From: Bradyrhizobium viridifuturi
GTDB taxonomy: Bacteria > Pseudomonadota > Alphaproteobacteria > Rhizobiales > Xanthobacteraceae
NCBI RefSeq assembly: GCF_001238275.1
Contig: NZ_LGTB01000001.1
Location: 62,001 to 126,000 of the forward strand
DNA: 64,000 nt
Reading direction: 5' to 3'
Below are positions 14,786-23,923 of the stretch, one piece after another. The notes under the pieces are model-generated. The model had not been told where the DNA came from and made no database searches. It was given only the letters and a program-made list of their open reading frames with translations. The first letter of the stretch is position 1. Each line of letters starts with the position of its first letter. The translations under genes and the position numbers were made by a program.

Positions 14786-16729
14786 ATGCAATCGAACCGT
14801 GTGCCGCCGAGTTCAACGTTTGCGTGGGGAAGCCTGTCCGAGGACTTCGCGCTGTTCAGGACGCTCAGCGCCGAGCAGCGCCTGATCGCTTTTGGTGCGA
14901 TGACCCGGCGTGATCTGGTGCGCGGCGAGTTGCTGGTCGAGCAGGGCGGCGCCTCGGATGCACTATTCCTGGTGCTTCATGGCGCGCTCGCGGTGTACCG
15001 GACCGATCATCCCGAGCCGATCGCGGAGCTACGCGCCGGCGAGCTGGTCGGCGAGATCGGCTTCTTCGCCAACATCCCGCGCACGGCCAATGTGATCGCG
15101 ATCCGCGACAGCAGCGTGCTGGTGTTGACGCGGGCGGCCTATGCGCGGCTTGTCGAGGAAGCGCCGGGGATCGTCGATGCGCTGCTGGCCGCGCTCGCGC
15201 AGCGGTTTGCGATCCAGACCGCGCGCCTGCTGCCGGTGCGGGCGTCACCGAAAGCGCGCACGGTCGCGCTGATTTCGGGCGGACGGGAGCCGGTGCCTGC
15301 CGCCTTCGAGCAAAGGCTGCGCAAGGGCCTCGCCGCCGCCGGCGCCGAGATCGTCGACCTCGCGCGCGTTCAGGCGATGTTTCCCGGCCGCGCGCTGGAC
15401 GATTCCGAAGTTGCCGACTGGCTCAACCGGATAGAGTATGACGCGCCGCTGGTGGCCTATTTCGGCGGCCACGAGGCATCTGAATGGGCGCGCAAGACCA
15501 TCCGCCAGGCCGACCTCGTCGTGCTGGCCTGTCGCGGCCAGGCGCCGGCGCCTGATCTGACCGAGCTCGAGAGCTTCGCCTGCACCGTGCATCCCGCGTC
15601 GGCGCGTCGGCTGGTTCGCGTTCATGACATCAGGCAGCATGAGGTCAGCGGCACCGCGGCCTGGCTCGCGCGGCTGCCCTGCTTCATGCACCACCATGTC
15701 GCACTCGAGGACCAGATCGATATCGACAGCCTGGTGCGCTTCCTGTGCGGCCGCGCCGTCGGGTTCGTCGCCGGCGGCGGCGGCAGCCTCGGTACCGCGC
15801 ATGTCGGGATCTACAAGGCCTTTCGCGAGCGCGGCGCGATGTTCGACATCTTCGTCGGCACCAGCGTCGGTTCGGCGATGGCGGCCGGCTTTGCCAAGAA
15901 CTACGACCCCGAGCATCTCGAGCGCGGCACGCACGAGATCTTCGTCTCCAGCCGCAGCTTTCGCCGTCCGACCTGGCCGCGCTACGCGCTGCTGGATCAC
16001 AAGGCCTTCGATCGGGCGCTGGCCGATCAGTATGGCCACAATTGCCGGATCGAGGATTGCTGGCGGCCGTTCGCGGCGGTCGCGACCAATCTGTCGACGC
16101 ACAGCCTCGAATTGATCCGGACCGGCCTGCTCTGGCAGGCGGTGCGCGCATCCAGCGCCATCCCCGGCCTGCTGCCGCCGTTCTACACCCGCGACGGCTC
16201 GATGCTGGTCGACGGATGCCTCGTCGACAACGTTCCACTGGCGCAGATGCACCAGATGAAGAGTGGCCCAAATCTCGTGGTGCACTTCGGCGAGCCGGCG
16301 ACCGAGATGTTCGATGTGGACTATGCCGCGCTGCCTGGAAGGTTCGAGCTGCTTGCGACCTTGCTGATGCCGTTCCGGCGGAAGTCGCTGCCGGCCGCGC
16401 CGAGCGCCGTCAACGTGTTGTGGCGGAGCCTCGTCGCGCATCAGCGCTACGACACGCTGCCGACCACGCCGCTCGACCTGGTGATGCGTCCGCCGACGCC
16501 CGATGGCATCGACGTGACCGATTTCGACCGTCATCAGGAGATCTTCGAATCCTCGTACCGCTGGGCCCAGGAAACCATTGCCGCCTCCGAGGCCGCGAAT
16601 AACCCGGCCATTGCGGCGATCGTCGCGTCCGCCAACGGCGCTGGCAACGATACGAACATGGATGCAGACAAGAGCGCGGCACCGGTGACGCCGGCCGCGC
16701 CGGTTTCCCATCAGGCCCGCGCCGGTTGA
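14786..16729 (+). CDS. Patatin-like phospholipase with cyclic-nucleotide-binding domain (NTE-like)
   Basis: A 647-residue protein. Residues about 20-140 form a cNMP-binding beta-roll (FGAMTRRDLVRGELLVEQGG, ELRAGELVGEIGFFANIPRTANV). Residues 165-300 are a linker domain seen in bacterial NTE relatives. From about 325 comes the patatin hydrolase: oxyanion motif GGGGSLGTAHVG (about 329), nucleophile GTSVGS (about 357) and catalytic DG in DGCLVDN (about 475). No membrane segment is obvious. This family hydrolyses lysophospholipid or similar esters, and the cNMP domain may gate activity. A class III cyclase occurs 28 kb away in this window (43796-45529), but a link is only inference. It is followed after 58 bases by an amidohydrolase gene. 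Confidence 0.92.
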   Translation: MQSNRVPPSSTFAWGSLSEDFALFRTLSAEQRLIAFGAMTRRDLVRGELLVEQGGASDALFLVLHGALAVYRTDHPEPIAELRAGELVGEIGFFANIPRTANVIAIRDSSVLVLTRAAYARLVEEAPGIVDALLAALAQRFAIQTARLLPVRASPKARTVALISGGREPVPAAFEQRLRKGLAAAGAEIVDLARVQAMFPGRALDDSEVADWLNRIEYDAPLVAYFGGHEASEWARKTIRQADLVVLACRGQAPAPDLTELESFACTVHPASARRLVRVHDIRQHEVSGTAAWLARLPCFMHHHVALEDQIDIDSLVRFLCGRAVGFVAGGGGSLGTAHVGIYKAFRERGAMFDIFVGTSVGSAMAAGFAKNYDPEHLERGTHEIFVSSRSFRRPTWPRYALLDHKAFDRALADQYGHNCRIEDCWRPFAAVATNLSTHSLELIRTGLLWQAVRASSAIPGLLPPFYTRDGSMLVDGCLVDNVPLAQMHQMKSGPNLVVHFGEPATEMFDVDYAALPGRFELLATLLMPFRRKSLPAAPSAVNVLWRSLVAHQRYDTLPTTPLDLVMRPPTPDGIDVTDFDRHQEIFESSYRWAQETIAASEAANNPAIAAIVASANGAGNDTNMDADKSAAPVTPAAPVSHQARAG

Positions 16730-16787
16730 GCCGCTTGCAGGCGCCGCCGAACTCGACCATCGTGCCGGCTGCAATCCGGAGATGACG

Positions 16788-17969
16788 ATGGCTTTCGATT
16801 TGATTCTGCGCGGCGGACGGGTGATCGACCCGTCGCAAAAGCTCGATGCGGTGACCGACGTCGCCTTTGCCGGCGGCAAGGTCGCCGCGATCGGGCAGGG
16901 ACTGGCCGCCGGGCCCGCGACCGACATGCGCGATGTGTCCGGGCTGATCGTCTCGCCGGGGATCATCGACCTGCACACCCACGTCTATTGGGGCGGCACC
17001 TCGCTCGGCATCGACGCGGAGGAATTCTGCCGCGCGTCCGGCGTCACCACCTCGGTCGATACCGGCAGCGCCGGCCCGGGCAATTTCGCCGGCTTCCGCA
17101 AGCATGTCATCGAGCCGAGCCAGGTCCGCATCCTGGCCTATCTGCACGTCTCGCATGCCGGCATCTTCGGCTTCTCCGACCGGGTGATGGTCGGTGAGAG
17201 CGAGGAGTTGCGGCTGATGAACCCGGTCGATGCCGCGCGCGTCGCCGACGAGAACCGCGACCTCATCGTCGGGATCAAGGTTCGGGTCGGCCTGTTCGCC
17301 TCGGGCACTTCCGGGCTGGTGCCGCTCGAGATCGCGCTCGAGGTGGCCGAGCAGGTCGGCATGCCCCTGATGGCGCATATCGACCATCCGCCGCCGAGCT
17401 ACGAGGAGGTGCTGGCGCGGCTGCGCCCGGGCGATGTGCTGACCCATGCGTTCCGGCCGTTCCCCAACACGCCGGCCACCGCGCAAGGCACCGTGAAGAA
17501 GGTGGTGCTGGAGGCGCGCGAGCGCGGCGTGCTGTTCGACATCGGCCATGGCAAGGGCTCGTTCGCATTCAAGACCGCGCGCGCGATGCTCGCCAACGGC
17601 TTCTATCCCGACACCATCTCCTCCGATATCCATCAACTCTGCATCGACGGCCCGGCGTTCGACCAGGTGACGACGATGTCGAAATTTCTCTGCATGGGGA
17701 TGTCGCTGCCGGACGTGATCGCGGCGTCCACCGTCAATGCCGCGATGGCGTTGCGGCGACCCGAGCTCGGCAGCCTCAAGCCGGGCTGCGTCGGCGATGC
17801 CACGCTGATGTCGGTCAGGCAAGGGCAGTTCGACTATGTCGACGTGGTCGGCGAACATTTGACCGGCGATCGCAAGATCGTGTCGGAAGGCGTCGTGATC
17901 GGCGGACGCTGGTGGCATCCGAAGCCGGACGTGGCTTCATTGGCGCGCAGCCAGAGCCAGGCCGTGTAG
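16788..17969 (+). CDS. Amidohydrolase/deacetylase family metallohydrolase
   Basis: A 393-residue TIM-barrel amidohydrolase. ATG at 16788 is chosen because GGAG at 16778-16781 is 6 bases upstream; ATG at 16782 overlaps that site. Metal ligands appear in order: IDLHTHVYWG, the probable carboxylated lysine in GIKVRVGLF, MAHIDHPP, THAFRP and the aspartate in ISSDIHQ. The family includes enzymes that remove acetyl groups from N- or O-acetyl compounds; the real substrate of most members is unknown. It follows the NTE-like gene with 58 bases between them and may be co-transcribed. The end lies 84 bases from the next gene on the other strand. Confidence 0.88.
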   Translation: MAFDLILRGGRVIDPSQKLDAVTDVAFAGGKVAAIGQGLAAGPATDMRDVSGLIVSPGIIDLHTHVYWGGTSLGIDAEEFCRASGVTTSVDTGSAGPGNFAGFRKHVIEPSQVRILAYLHVSHAGIFGFSDRVMVGESEELRLMNPVDAARVADENRDLIVGIKVRVGLFASGTSGLVPLEIALEVAEQVGMPLMAHIDHPPPSYEEVLARLRPGDVLTHAFRPFPNTPATAQGTVKKVVLEARERGVLFDIGHGKGSFAFKTARAMLANGFYPDTISSDIHQLCIDGPAFDQVTTMSKFLCMGMSLPDVIAASTVNAAMALRRPELGSLKPGCVGDATLMSVRQGQFDYVDVVGEHLTGDRKIVSEGVVIGGRWWHPKPDVASLARSQSQAV

Positions 17970-18053
17970 GCGGCATACAGTCAACTGACAACCCGAAGAC
18001 CACGAGGCCGCCACATCGAGGCGGCCTCGCGACGAGGGGCCGGAAGCATCGTC

Positions 18054-18431
18054 CTATTTGCGCTCGATGAAGATCTGCCGGCAGTCCGCTTGGCCGATAT
18101 TCTCGGCCGAATGTGAGGCGATGACGGGGACTGCACTCGCGCTTCCGGCCTTGGTGTGGCCATCCGTGGTCTTTCCGTCAGGTGCGTAGAGCCTCGTATC
18201 GCAATCGGTCACGTGGTAGACGACCGAAGGAAAGGGATGGCCATGCACCTTGTCATGGACTCCCTTCTTTCGCACCGTTTCGATGACGCGAAAGTTTTGA
18301 TCCTCGAAGATCAGCTTATAGACGTCTGGGTCCCCTTGAAACGTCGGCGGCGCGTTTTGGGCGATCGCTACGGATGACATCAGACACAGTGCCGCGAATG
18401 CGCCCAGCGCGAAGGTGCTGTCTCGACTCAT
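18054..18431 (-). CDS. Small secreted cupin-like protein
   Basis: A 125-residue exported protein from the ATG at 18431 (GAGGAG seven bases upstream; the longer in-frame start at 18446 overlaps that site). Signal peptide MSRDSTFALGAFAALCLMSSVAIAQ. The mature part has a short beta pattern with EDQNFRVIETVRKKGVHDKVHGHPFPSVVYHVTDC, which is like the first cupin motif (H-x-H with a later conserved segment), and two cysteines. It could bind a metal or small ligand in the periplasm. No partner gene is evident. The function is unknown. Confidence 0.75.
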   Translation of the reverse strand: MSRDSTFALGAFAALCLMSSVAIAQNAPPTFQGDPDVYKLIFEDQNFRVIETVRKKGVHDKVHGHPFPSVVYHVTDCDTRLYAPDGKTTDGHTKAGSASAVPVIASHSAENIGQADCRQIFIERK

Positions 18432-18446
18432 GTCGCAACTCCTCAT

Positions 18447-18928
18447 TGGCGATGGTTGAATTGTTCACGGACGTCGGCACCCGCCGCGCAACGCTTCGAT
18501 GCTTCGAAAAGCTGCATCGCGATTTGTTGTCGGTGGTACCGCTTCGGATCATGCGCGCGACACGCCATTTCCACCACCGGCCAACGCAATCGCGCTGACA
18601 TCACTTCCGGATTACCCCGATTGGCGGGAGCGTCGCGGCGTGCCGCGCCCCGCCACGTCAGCGAACGGCAAGTTCTGCTGCGATGACGACCGGGAAATTG
18701 AGCGGCAGGTGGGTGACGCCGATGGCGGTCCGCGCATGCGCGCCGACATCAGGACCAGATCGCTTTGCCTTCACAAAGGCGAGACATGGCAGCCGGTCTG
18801 AATGCATGCCGGCTAGGCCGGGAGCGGACATCCCGCACACTTCCCAATCGCTTGAAAGTGCGGTCATATGACGCCTCGTGACACTGACGCTTTGGAATGA
18901 AGGTGTCCGCTTGCACGGGAGAATGCGC
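18447..18928. other. Gene-poor stretch with a RidA fragment
   Basis: No intact gene is seen between the cupin-like gene and the SDR gene. The only coding-like signal is the minus-strand RidA-type C-terminus at 18658-18780, annotated separately. Base composition is lower in G+C between about 18440 and 18560. Confidence 0.5.
18658..18780 (-). pseudogene. RidA (YjgF/YER057c) family remnant, C-terminal part
   Basis: The minus strand encodes AKRSGPDVGAHARTAIG then VTHLPLNFPVVIAAELAVR before the stop. The pattern hARTAiGV..LPLn.PV.I is the conserved C-terminus of RidA-family enamine/imine deaminases, including the arginine that binds the substrate carboxylate. The N-terminal two-thirds are missing; the open frame continues upstream only as antisense to the SDR gene. 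This is therefore a truncated copy, most simply cut by the rearrangement that placed the SDR gene. The call rests on this segment alone. Confidence 0.55.
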
Positions 18929-19777
18929 GTGAAGGAACTCGCTGGAAAGACGGCGTTCGTGACCGGTGCCGCCTCGGGCATTGGATTGGGGATCGCGACC
19001 GCTCTCGCCCAGGCGGGCGTCAAGGTCATGCTTTGCGATATTGAAGAGGCGGCTCTGTCCGCAGCGCTCGAGCAACTGAGGCGCACCAACGTCGATGTCG
19101 ACGGCGTGAAGGCGGACGTTTCACTGAAAGCCGAACTACAAGCCGCCGCCGAAGCCACGACCGCGCGCTACGGCAAGGTGCATATCCTCGTCAACAACGC
19201 AGGCGTCGGCGGCGGCGGGCCCTATGGCACCTGGACCGACGCGTCGTGGAATTGGACCCTGGGCGTCAACCTGATGGCGACCATCTGGGGGATCGAGATT
19301 TTCGGGCCGTTGATCGAGCAGCACGGCGAGGGCGGACACATCGTCAACACTGCCTCGCTCGCCGGCCTCATTTCAGGGGGAAGCACGGCTTACAACGTAT
19401 CGAAGTATGGCGTCGTCGCGCTGTCCGAGGGACTGCGGCCCGAACTCGCGCCCCGCGGGATCGGTGTATCGGTGCTGTGTCCCGGCTTCATCCGCACGCA
19501 AATCGTGAACTCAGGGCGCAACCTGCCCAAGCGCTTCGAGGGGGCGGTCCGTGCCTTGCCGACATCCGGCCCGCTTGCCGAGCGGATCAATCAGGTCCGC
19601 CAACGCGTCTCCGAGGGCATCGATCCCATGTATGTCGGTGAACTCGTCCGCGAAGGCGTCGAGAACGACTGGCCCTATATCTTCACCGATCTCGAATTCG
19701 AGCCGGTGGTCGAAGCGCGCTTCGCCGCGATCAAGCAAGGCTTTGACCACATCCGCGGGCGCAACCCGAAACGTTGA
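18929..19777 (+). CDS. Short-chain dehydrogenase/reductase (SDR)
   Basis: A 282-residue classical SDR. The GTG at 18929 (VKELAGKTAFVTGAASGIG) has GGGAG seven bases upstream, while the in-frame ATG at 18923 is too close to it. Motifs: cofactor TGAASGIG (about residues 12-19), NNAG (about 88), and catalytic S-YxxxK with TASLAG and YNVSK (about 155-172). The C-terminal 80 residues (GIDPMYVGELVREGVENDWPYIFTD) resemble SDRs annotated as acting on fatty or alicyclic alcohols, but the substrate is unknown. It stands alone; the region just upstream holds a RidA fragment on the other strand, which suggests that this gene's 5' flank is a recombination joint. Confidence 0.87.
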   Translation: MKELAGKTAFVTGAASGIGLGIATALAQAGVKVMLCDIEEAALSAALEQLRRTNVDVDGVKADVSLKAELQAAAEATTARYGKVHILVNNAGVGGGGPYGTWTDASWNWTLGVNLMATIWGIEIFGPLIEQHGEGGHIVNTASLAGLISGGSTAYNVSKYGVVALSEGLRPELAPRGIGVSVLCPGFIRTQIVNSGRNLPKRFEGAVRALPTSGPLAERINQVRQRVSEGIDPMYVGELVREGVENDWPYIFTDLEFEPVVEARFAAIKQGFDHIRGRNPKR

Positions 19778-20010
19778 GCACGCGGCCTTCCGCCGGCTGC
19801 TGCGAATGATGCGCAATCGCAGCAATGCTTGTCGCGCCGATCGATGTCGCGCCCGCCGTGCCGCGGTTCATCCTGTCGTCAAAAAAAGATTGGCAGCGCG
19901 AATAATGTTCACGCCTTGCGCCGCCATGGCCGCACCACATGTCCGCACCGCAATTCTTGGGTCAGGTTTGGGTCCCCAAACCGCCCAGTTGCGAATTGTG
20001 GAGACGGACT

Positions 20011-22020
20011 ATGGACTTCGTCGGTTTTCTTAATGGCCTGGGTTTAACCCAGCCGGCCATTTGGACCGCAGTCGTGATCGCGCTTGTGATCTTGCTGCGC
20101 ATATCGAACGTATTTCGCTACATTCCGAACAATCAGGTCGGCATCGTCGAGAAGCTGTGGGCGATGAAAGGCTCGATCGGCGGCGGCTTCATCGCGCTGA
20201 ACGGTGAGGCCGGTTATGAGCCGGAGGTGCTGCGCGGCGGCCTGCACGTGATGTTTCCCTTCATGTACCGGATCCATCGCTCGGACCTCGTGACCGTCGG
20301 CCAGGGCAAGATCGCCTATGTATTCGCGCGCGATGGCGCGGCGCTGGAGCCGTCGCAGGTGCTCGGCGCCAACGACACCGAGGACAAGTCGGACTTCCAG
20401 GACGCCCGCCGCTTCCTGCTCGGCGGCGGCCAGAAGGGCCCGCAGCGCAAGATCCTGCGCGAGGGTACCTATGCGATCAACACCACGCAGTTCGCCGTCA
20501 TCACCGACGAGCGCGTCTACGGTCATGCCCTGAGCGAGCGCGAGCGCGGCGTGCTCGAGAGCATGCAGCTCACGATCACCGAGCGCTGGGGCTTTGCCCC
20601 GGTCGTGCTGGCGGCCGATCACGATCTGGTCGGCATCGTCACCGTGCATGACGGCCCGTCGCTGCCCCCGGGCGAGATCATCGCGCCGGAAGTCGGCATC
20701 GAGCTGCGCGATGCTGCGACCTTTCACAACAATTTCCAGGAGCCGGAGAAATTCCTGAGCGCCGGCGGCTATCGCGGCCGTCAGCTCCAGGTCATCGTCG
20801 AGGGCACCTGGTACATCAACCGCCTGTTCGCGACCGTCGAGGCGGTGCCGAAGACGGTGATCCCGGTCGGCAATGTCGGCGTCGTGATCTTCTACACCGG
20901 CCCGCGCACCGACGACGTCTCGGGCGAGCAGTATCGCCACGGCGAGCTGGTGCTCAACGGCAGCCGCGGCGTCTGGAAGGACCCGCTGTTGCCGGGCAAA
21001 TACGCCTTCAACACCTATGCCGGCAAGATCGAGGTGATCCCGACCGTCAACTTCATCCTGAAATGGGTGCGCGGCGAGGTCGGGGCGATGAAGCTCGACG
21101 AGAACCTGTCGGAGATCTCGCTGATCACCAAGGACGCGTTCGAGCCGACGCTGCCGCTCTCGGTGGTGATGCATATCGACTACAAGAAGGCGCCGATGAT
21201 CATCCAGCGCTTCGGCGACGTGAAGAAGCTGGTCGAGCAGACGCTCGACCCGATGGTCTCTGCGTTCTTCAAGAACATCGCGCAGAAGATGACCTTGATC
21301 GAGCTGTTGCAGAACCGTGCCGCGATCCAGGCGGAAGCCGCCCACGACATGAAGGCGAAGTTCGAGAGCTATTCGCTGGACCTTCAGGAGGTCCTGATCG
21401 GTACGCCGCGTGCCGCCGCCGGTGACCACACCATCGAGAACATCCTGATCCAGCTCCGCTCGCGCCAGATCGCGCGCGAGCAGATCGAGACCTATCAGGA
21501 GCAGGAGAAGGCCGCCGTGCAGGAGCGCGCGCTCAACGAAGCCAAGGCGACGGCGGCGGCGCAGACCGCGCTGACGCAATCGCTGATCCAGGTCAGGGTC
21601 AATGAGAACGAGGGTGCGGCGGCGCTCGCCCGCGCGCAGAAGGATGCCGAGACGCGGAAGGTCACCGCAGCCGCGGTCGGCGAGCAGTCGCGGCTCGAAG
21701 GCCAGGGCGAGGCCGACCGGGTGCTGGCCGTCGGCACCGCCAATGCGCAGGCGACCAAGCTCGCGGTCGATGCCTATGGCGGGCCGGAATACCGGCTTGC
21801 CGAGCAGAACTTCGCGAAGTTCGCCGATGCGCTGACGCGGATCAATCAGCCCTTGGTGCCGCAATTCCTGATGTCGGGCGGGCAGGGGCAGGAGGGCAGC
21901 AGCGCCGGCCTGATCCCGACCGCGATGCTGAGCTCGATGTTCGGGCAGATGATGCCCGGCGCATTGGAGAAGCTGAAGGACGAGGCGCCGAAGGCCGCAC
22001 GCCGGACCAATGGTCAGTGA
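20011..22020 (+). CDS. SPFH/Band 7 (flotillin-like) membrane protein
   Basis: A 669-residue protein from the ATG at 20011 (MDFVGFLNGLGL), with GGAG seven bases upstream; an upstream in-frame start at 19939 is unsupported. One N-terminal membrane segment (IWTAVVIALVILLRI), then an SPFH region (VGIVEKLWAMKG... GGLHVMFPFMYRIH) and a second SPFH-like part from about residue 260. Residues 470-610 form a long alanine/glutamate/glutamine-rich coiled coil (EQIETYQEQEKAAVQERALNEAKATAAAQ), followed by a Gly/Met-rich tail. Flotillin-type proteins form large membrane scaffolds. This one is longer than typical 480-residue flotillins and includes an internal region not assigned here. It is monocistronic by spacing. 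Confidence 0.87.
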   Translation: MDFVGFLNGLGLTQPAIWTAVVIALVILLRISNVFRYIPNNQVGIVEKLWAMKGSIGGGFIALNGEAGYEPEVLRGGLHVMFPFMYRIHRSDLVTVGQGKIAYVFARDGAALEPSQVLGANDTEDKSDFQDARRFLLGGGQKGPQRKILREGTYAINTTQFAVITDERVYGHALSERERGVLESMQLTITERWGFAPVVLAADHDLVGIVTVHDGPSLPPGEIIAPEVGIELRDAATFHNNFQEPEKFLSAGGYRGRQLQVIVEGTWYINRLFATVEAVPKTVIPVGNVGVVIFYTGPRTDDVSGEQYRHGELVLNGSRGVWKDPLLPGKYAFNTYAGKIEVIPTVNFILKWVRGEVGAMKLDENLSEISLITKDAFEPTLPLSVVMHIDYKKAPMIIQRFGDVKKLVEQTLDPMVSAFFKNIAQKMTLIELLQNRAAIQAEAAHDMKAKFESYSLDLQEVLIGTPRAAAGDHTIENILIQLRSRQIAREQIETYQEQEKAAVQERALNEAKATAAAQTALTQSLIQVRVNENEGAAALARAQKDAETRKVTAAAVGEQSRLEGQGEADRVLAVGTANAQATKLAVDAYGGPEYRLAEQNFAKFADALTRINQPLVPQFLMSGGQGQEGSSAGLIPTAMLSSMFGQMMPGALEKLKDEAPKAARRTNGQ

Positions 22021-22030
22021 CGCGAGGCAT

Positions 22031-22148
22031 CTCTCCCTCTGGGAGAGGTCGGCGCGAACCACCGGGTGAGGGATTGCAGCCCTTCATTGGAGCTGCGGCC
22101 CTCTCCCGATCTGCCGTGCAAATCGACCTCTCCCCGTCGGGGAGAGGT
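22031..22148. repeat. Pair of CTCTCCC-type palindromic intergenic repeats
   Basis: CTCTCCC-TCT-GGGAGAG (22031-22047) and ACCTCTCCCC-GTC-GGGGAGAGGT (22126-22148) are perfect hairpins that bracket a spacer with CCGGGTGAGGG. This looks like the common rhizobial intergenic repeat with two hairpins. It follows the flotillin-like gene by 10 bases and could also end its transcript, though no T-run is present. Confidence 0.6.
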
Positions 22149-22300
22149 GAACCGGGTCTGCGGCTCGCCTGATCTCGAAGTGCGACATCCGACCTTCGGC
22201 ACCGGGTGTCCGCCGTACTCTAGCACCTAAACATCTCGGCGATGGCTCCGGAAGGTCAGCAACAGGCGAGGAGCGGGCGTTCGGATGCGGAGCATCAATC

Positions 22301-22435
22301 CTAAGCCGCTGGCGAGCCGCTGCGTTGAGGAAACAGCCGAGGTGCGCCCTCAGGGAGTAGCCCGTAAGCCTGGAGCACACCGTAGACAAGCGCTGCCAGA
22401 ATTATGAAACCGACGATGCGATTCAGTTTGAGCAT
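22301..22435 (-). CDS. 44-residue membrane protein, second gene of a small operon
   Basis: Starts MLKLNRIVGFIILAALVYGVLQAYGLLPEG: a single membrane segment followed by a short Pro/Arg tail. Its ATG at 22435 lies two bases after the stop (22440-22442) of the membrane-protein gene at 22440-22688, so translational coupling is likely. No family is recognised. The pair could form a small membrane complex. Confidence 0.5.
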   Translation of the reverse strand: MLKLNRIVGFIILAALVYGVLQAYGLLPEGAPRLFPQRSGSPAA

Positions 22436-22439
22436 ATCG

Positions 22440-22688
22440 TTAGGTTCTCTTTGGAATGAGGCCGAGGAGAAGCCAACCCCAGAGGCCGCTACCCGCAAGA
22501 GAGGTCGTGAAAACGAAGGCTAACAGCATAGGCTCGTGCCGGTAGGTCACCCAATGAAGTCGTGTAGACCTCCCGGCGAAGAAGACACTCCCCGCGAAGA
22601 CGGCAAACATTACGTCAGCAAGAAGGAGCAACCACAATGCGACAATTGGAGCCAACGGCGCGAGCGATTGAAGGGGACGCTTTTTCAC
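22440..22688 (-). CDS. Small two-segment membrane protein, first gene of a small operon
   Basis: About 82 residues from the GTG at 22688 (VKKRPLQSLAPLAPIVALWLL); the frame stays open to a TTG at 22727, but those extra codons overlap a degenerate intergenic repeat. Two hydrophobic segments are visible (APIVALWLLLLADVMFAVFAG and PMLLAFVFTTSLAGSGLWGWLLLGL) with basic residues at both ends. The gene runs directly into the 44-residue gene at 22301. I do not recognise a family; the start is uncertain. Confidence 0.5.
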   Translation of the reverse strand: MKKRPLQSLAPLAPIVALWLLLLADVMFAVFAGSVFFAGRSTRLHWVTYRHEPMLLAFVFTTSLAGSGLWGWLLLGLIPKRT

Positions 22689-22975
22689 GCTCGTGCTGCG
22701 CGTAGCTTTCGGCAAAAGCGCCGACAAACCACCGCAACGAAAGCTCCGGTTGGGCGCTTACCGGATAGAAGCGGACATCGGCCGGCCGACAACCTCCGCT
22801 GAAGCCGTCGGAAATGACCAGCCGACCTCGGTGAGCAGCTACTTCGTATACATCGGCTTGCACGGCCCGGCGGTGGGCGGTGGCGCGCCGACATTGAGTA
22901 CGTCAGCCACGTTTCCAGCCGTCGGGCCGGTTTCCACCGCCTCCGTTGCCACGAATGGCGAGCCTCCGACGAGGT

Positions 22976-23272
22976 TCAATAACAGGGTGGGTAAGGATAA
23001 TATCCACACGCCGTGCCACGCCGATACACGCCATAAGCTCCCGCGGCTCCGACCGCTGCGGCACCTGCCGCTGCTCCGTAATACGCGCGCCGATTCACTC
23101 TGCGGTTCACGCCCGCAACACTCATCGGCGTAAGCGGTCGCCCAACTCGCGCTTCCGCGTGGTCGAACGATATCGACACCACTTTCGTCGGCGAATAATG
23201 CGCCGAGAGCGGAAGTCCCGTAAACAGCGCCGCAGTCATGACCAATCCAAGAAGCTTGGCTTTCTTCGTCAT
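22976..23272 (-). CDS. Small secreted protein with Gly/Ala/Tyr-rich tail
   Basis: A 98-residue protein with GGGAGAAG before the ATG and a Sec signal peptide (MTKKAKLLGLVMTAALFTGLPLSA). The mature part has a short charged segment (KVVSISFDHAEARVGRPLTP), a basic NRRVNRRAYYG and an alanine/glycine run (AAAGAAAVGAAGAYGVYRRG), ending CGYYPYPPCY. This layout is common among small exported Bradyrhizobium proteins of unknown function. A longer frame on the same strand (22839-23303) is not preferred because it lacks a signal peptide. Confidence 0.65.
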   Translation of the reverse strand: MTKKAKLLGLVMTAALFTGLPLSAHYSPTKVVSISFDHAEARVGRPLTPMSVAGVNRRVNRRAYYGAAAGAAAVGAAGAYGVYRRGTACGYYPYPPCY

Positions 23273-23498
23273 TGCTCTTCTCCCGTAAGACTGAGAAAGC
23301 CATTATCTTCCGAAGCCGCTGCTCGAATTTGAGTTAAATCAAGTTGCCGAATGGCTGCTTTCCCGCGCGAACCGGAAATCATGGCCCGGCGTGGGGCCAG
23401 CCAAGGGTCACAAGCCGCCCATGACGGCCTGCTTGGCCTGGGTCAGATGACTTCGCGAAAGCGGACGTTGCAGGCCTATCATGGCGCAAACCACAAGC

Positions 23499-23711
23499 CT
23501 AATGATAGGTCTTGGCGTAGGGCAACACGCTGGTGCTCCACTCTCGCCAATGGGTAGGGCGAATTTTTAGTGCGGCGCCGGAAGTCGAAATGATCCAGCC
23601 GCCCAAAACCCGGCGACAAGGAAATATGAGGGAATGGACGCCATCAGAGTCGATGACGGCCAGTTCCAGCTCACGGTCGAAGGGCGCGTTTTCGATATGG
23701 TGCCAATGCAT
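23499..23711 (-). CDS. Small conserved-looking protein
   Basis: About 70 residues from the ATG at 23711 (MHWHHIENAPFDRELELAVIDSDG). The pattern ENAPFDRELELAV ... FPCRRVLGGW ... PTHWREW resembles a small soluble protein that I associate with rhizobial genomes, in which a dedicated PTHWREW end is conserved. There is no clear ribosome site and no neighbour on the same strand. Function is unknown; it may be an orphan or decaying copy. Confidence 0.45.
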   Translation of the reverse strand: MHWHHIENAPFDRELELAVIDSDGVHSLIFPCRRVLGGWIISTSGAALKIRPTHWREWSTSVLPYAKTYH

Positions 23712-23923
23712 GACAACCACAATGGAGTGGTTGTATCGACGAGACTTGATCGCGGTCAAAACTTGAGTGCCGGAAGACTACGGGGGGGAACTGGATTTCC
23801 TCCAAGGCGTTTGCGCCAAAATACCGCGGTTACGGATCACAAGCGCTCATTCAAGCCGGTCGAGCGTGAATTAGCTTGCCTTGCCTTGAGTCCTTTTGCA
23901 CTCTCGGCCAGGGAGGACGATGC

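Noticed and set aside
12764..14791. A 675-residue minus-strand frame across the alcohol dehydrogenase
   Set aside because: It is antisense to a clear MDR gene with full zinc and cofactor motifs; only its last part (12764-13291) is a real gene.
15245..16978. A 577-residue minus-strand frame
   Set aside because: It is antisense to the patatin gene; no family pattern.
20044..22062. A 672-residue minus-strand frame
   Set aside because: It is antisense to the SPFH protein, with a shadow-type composition.
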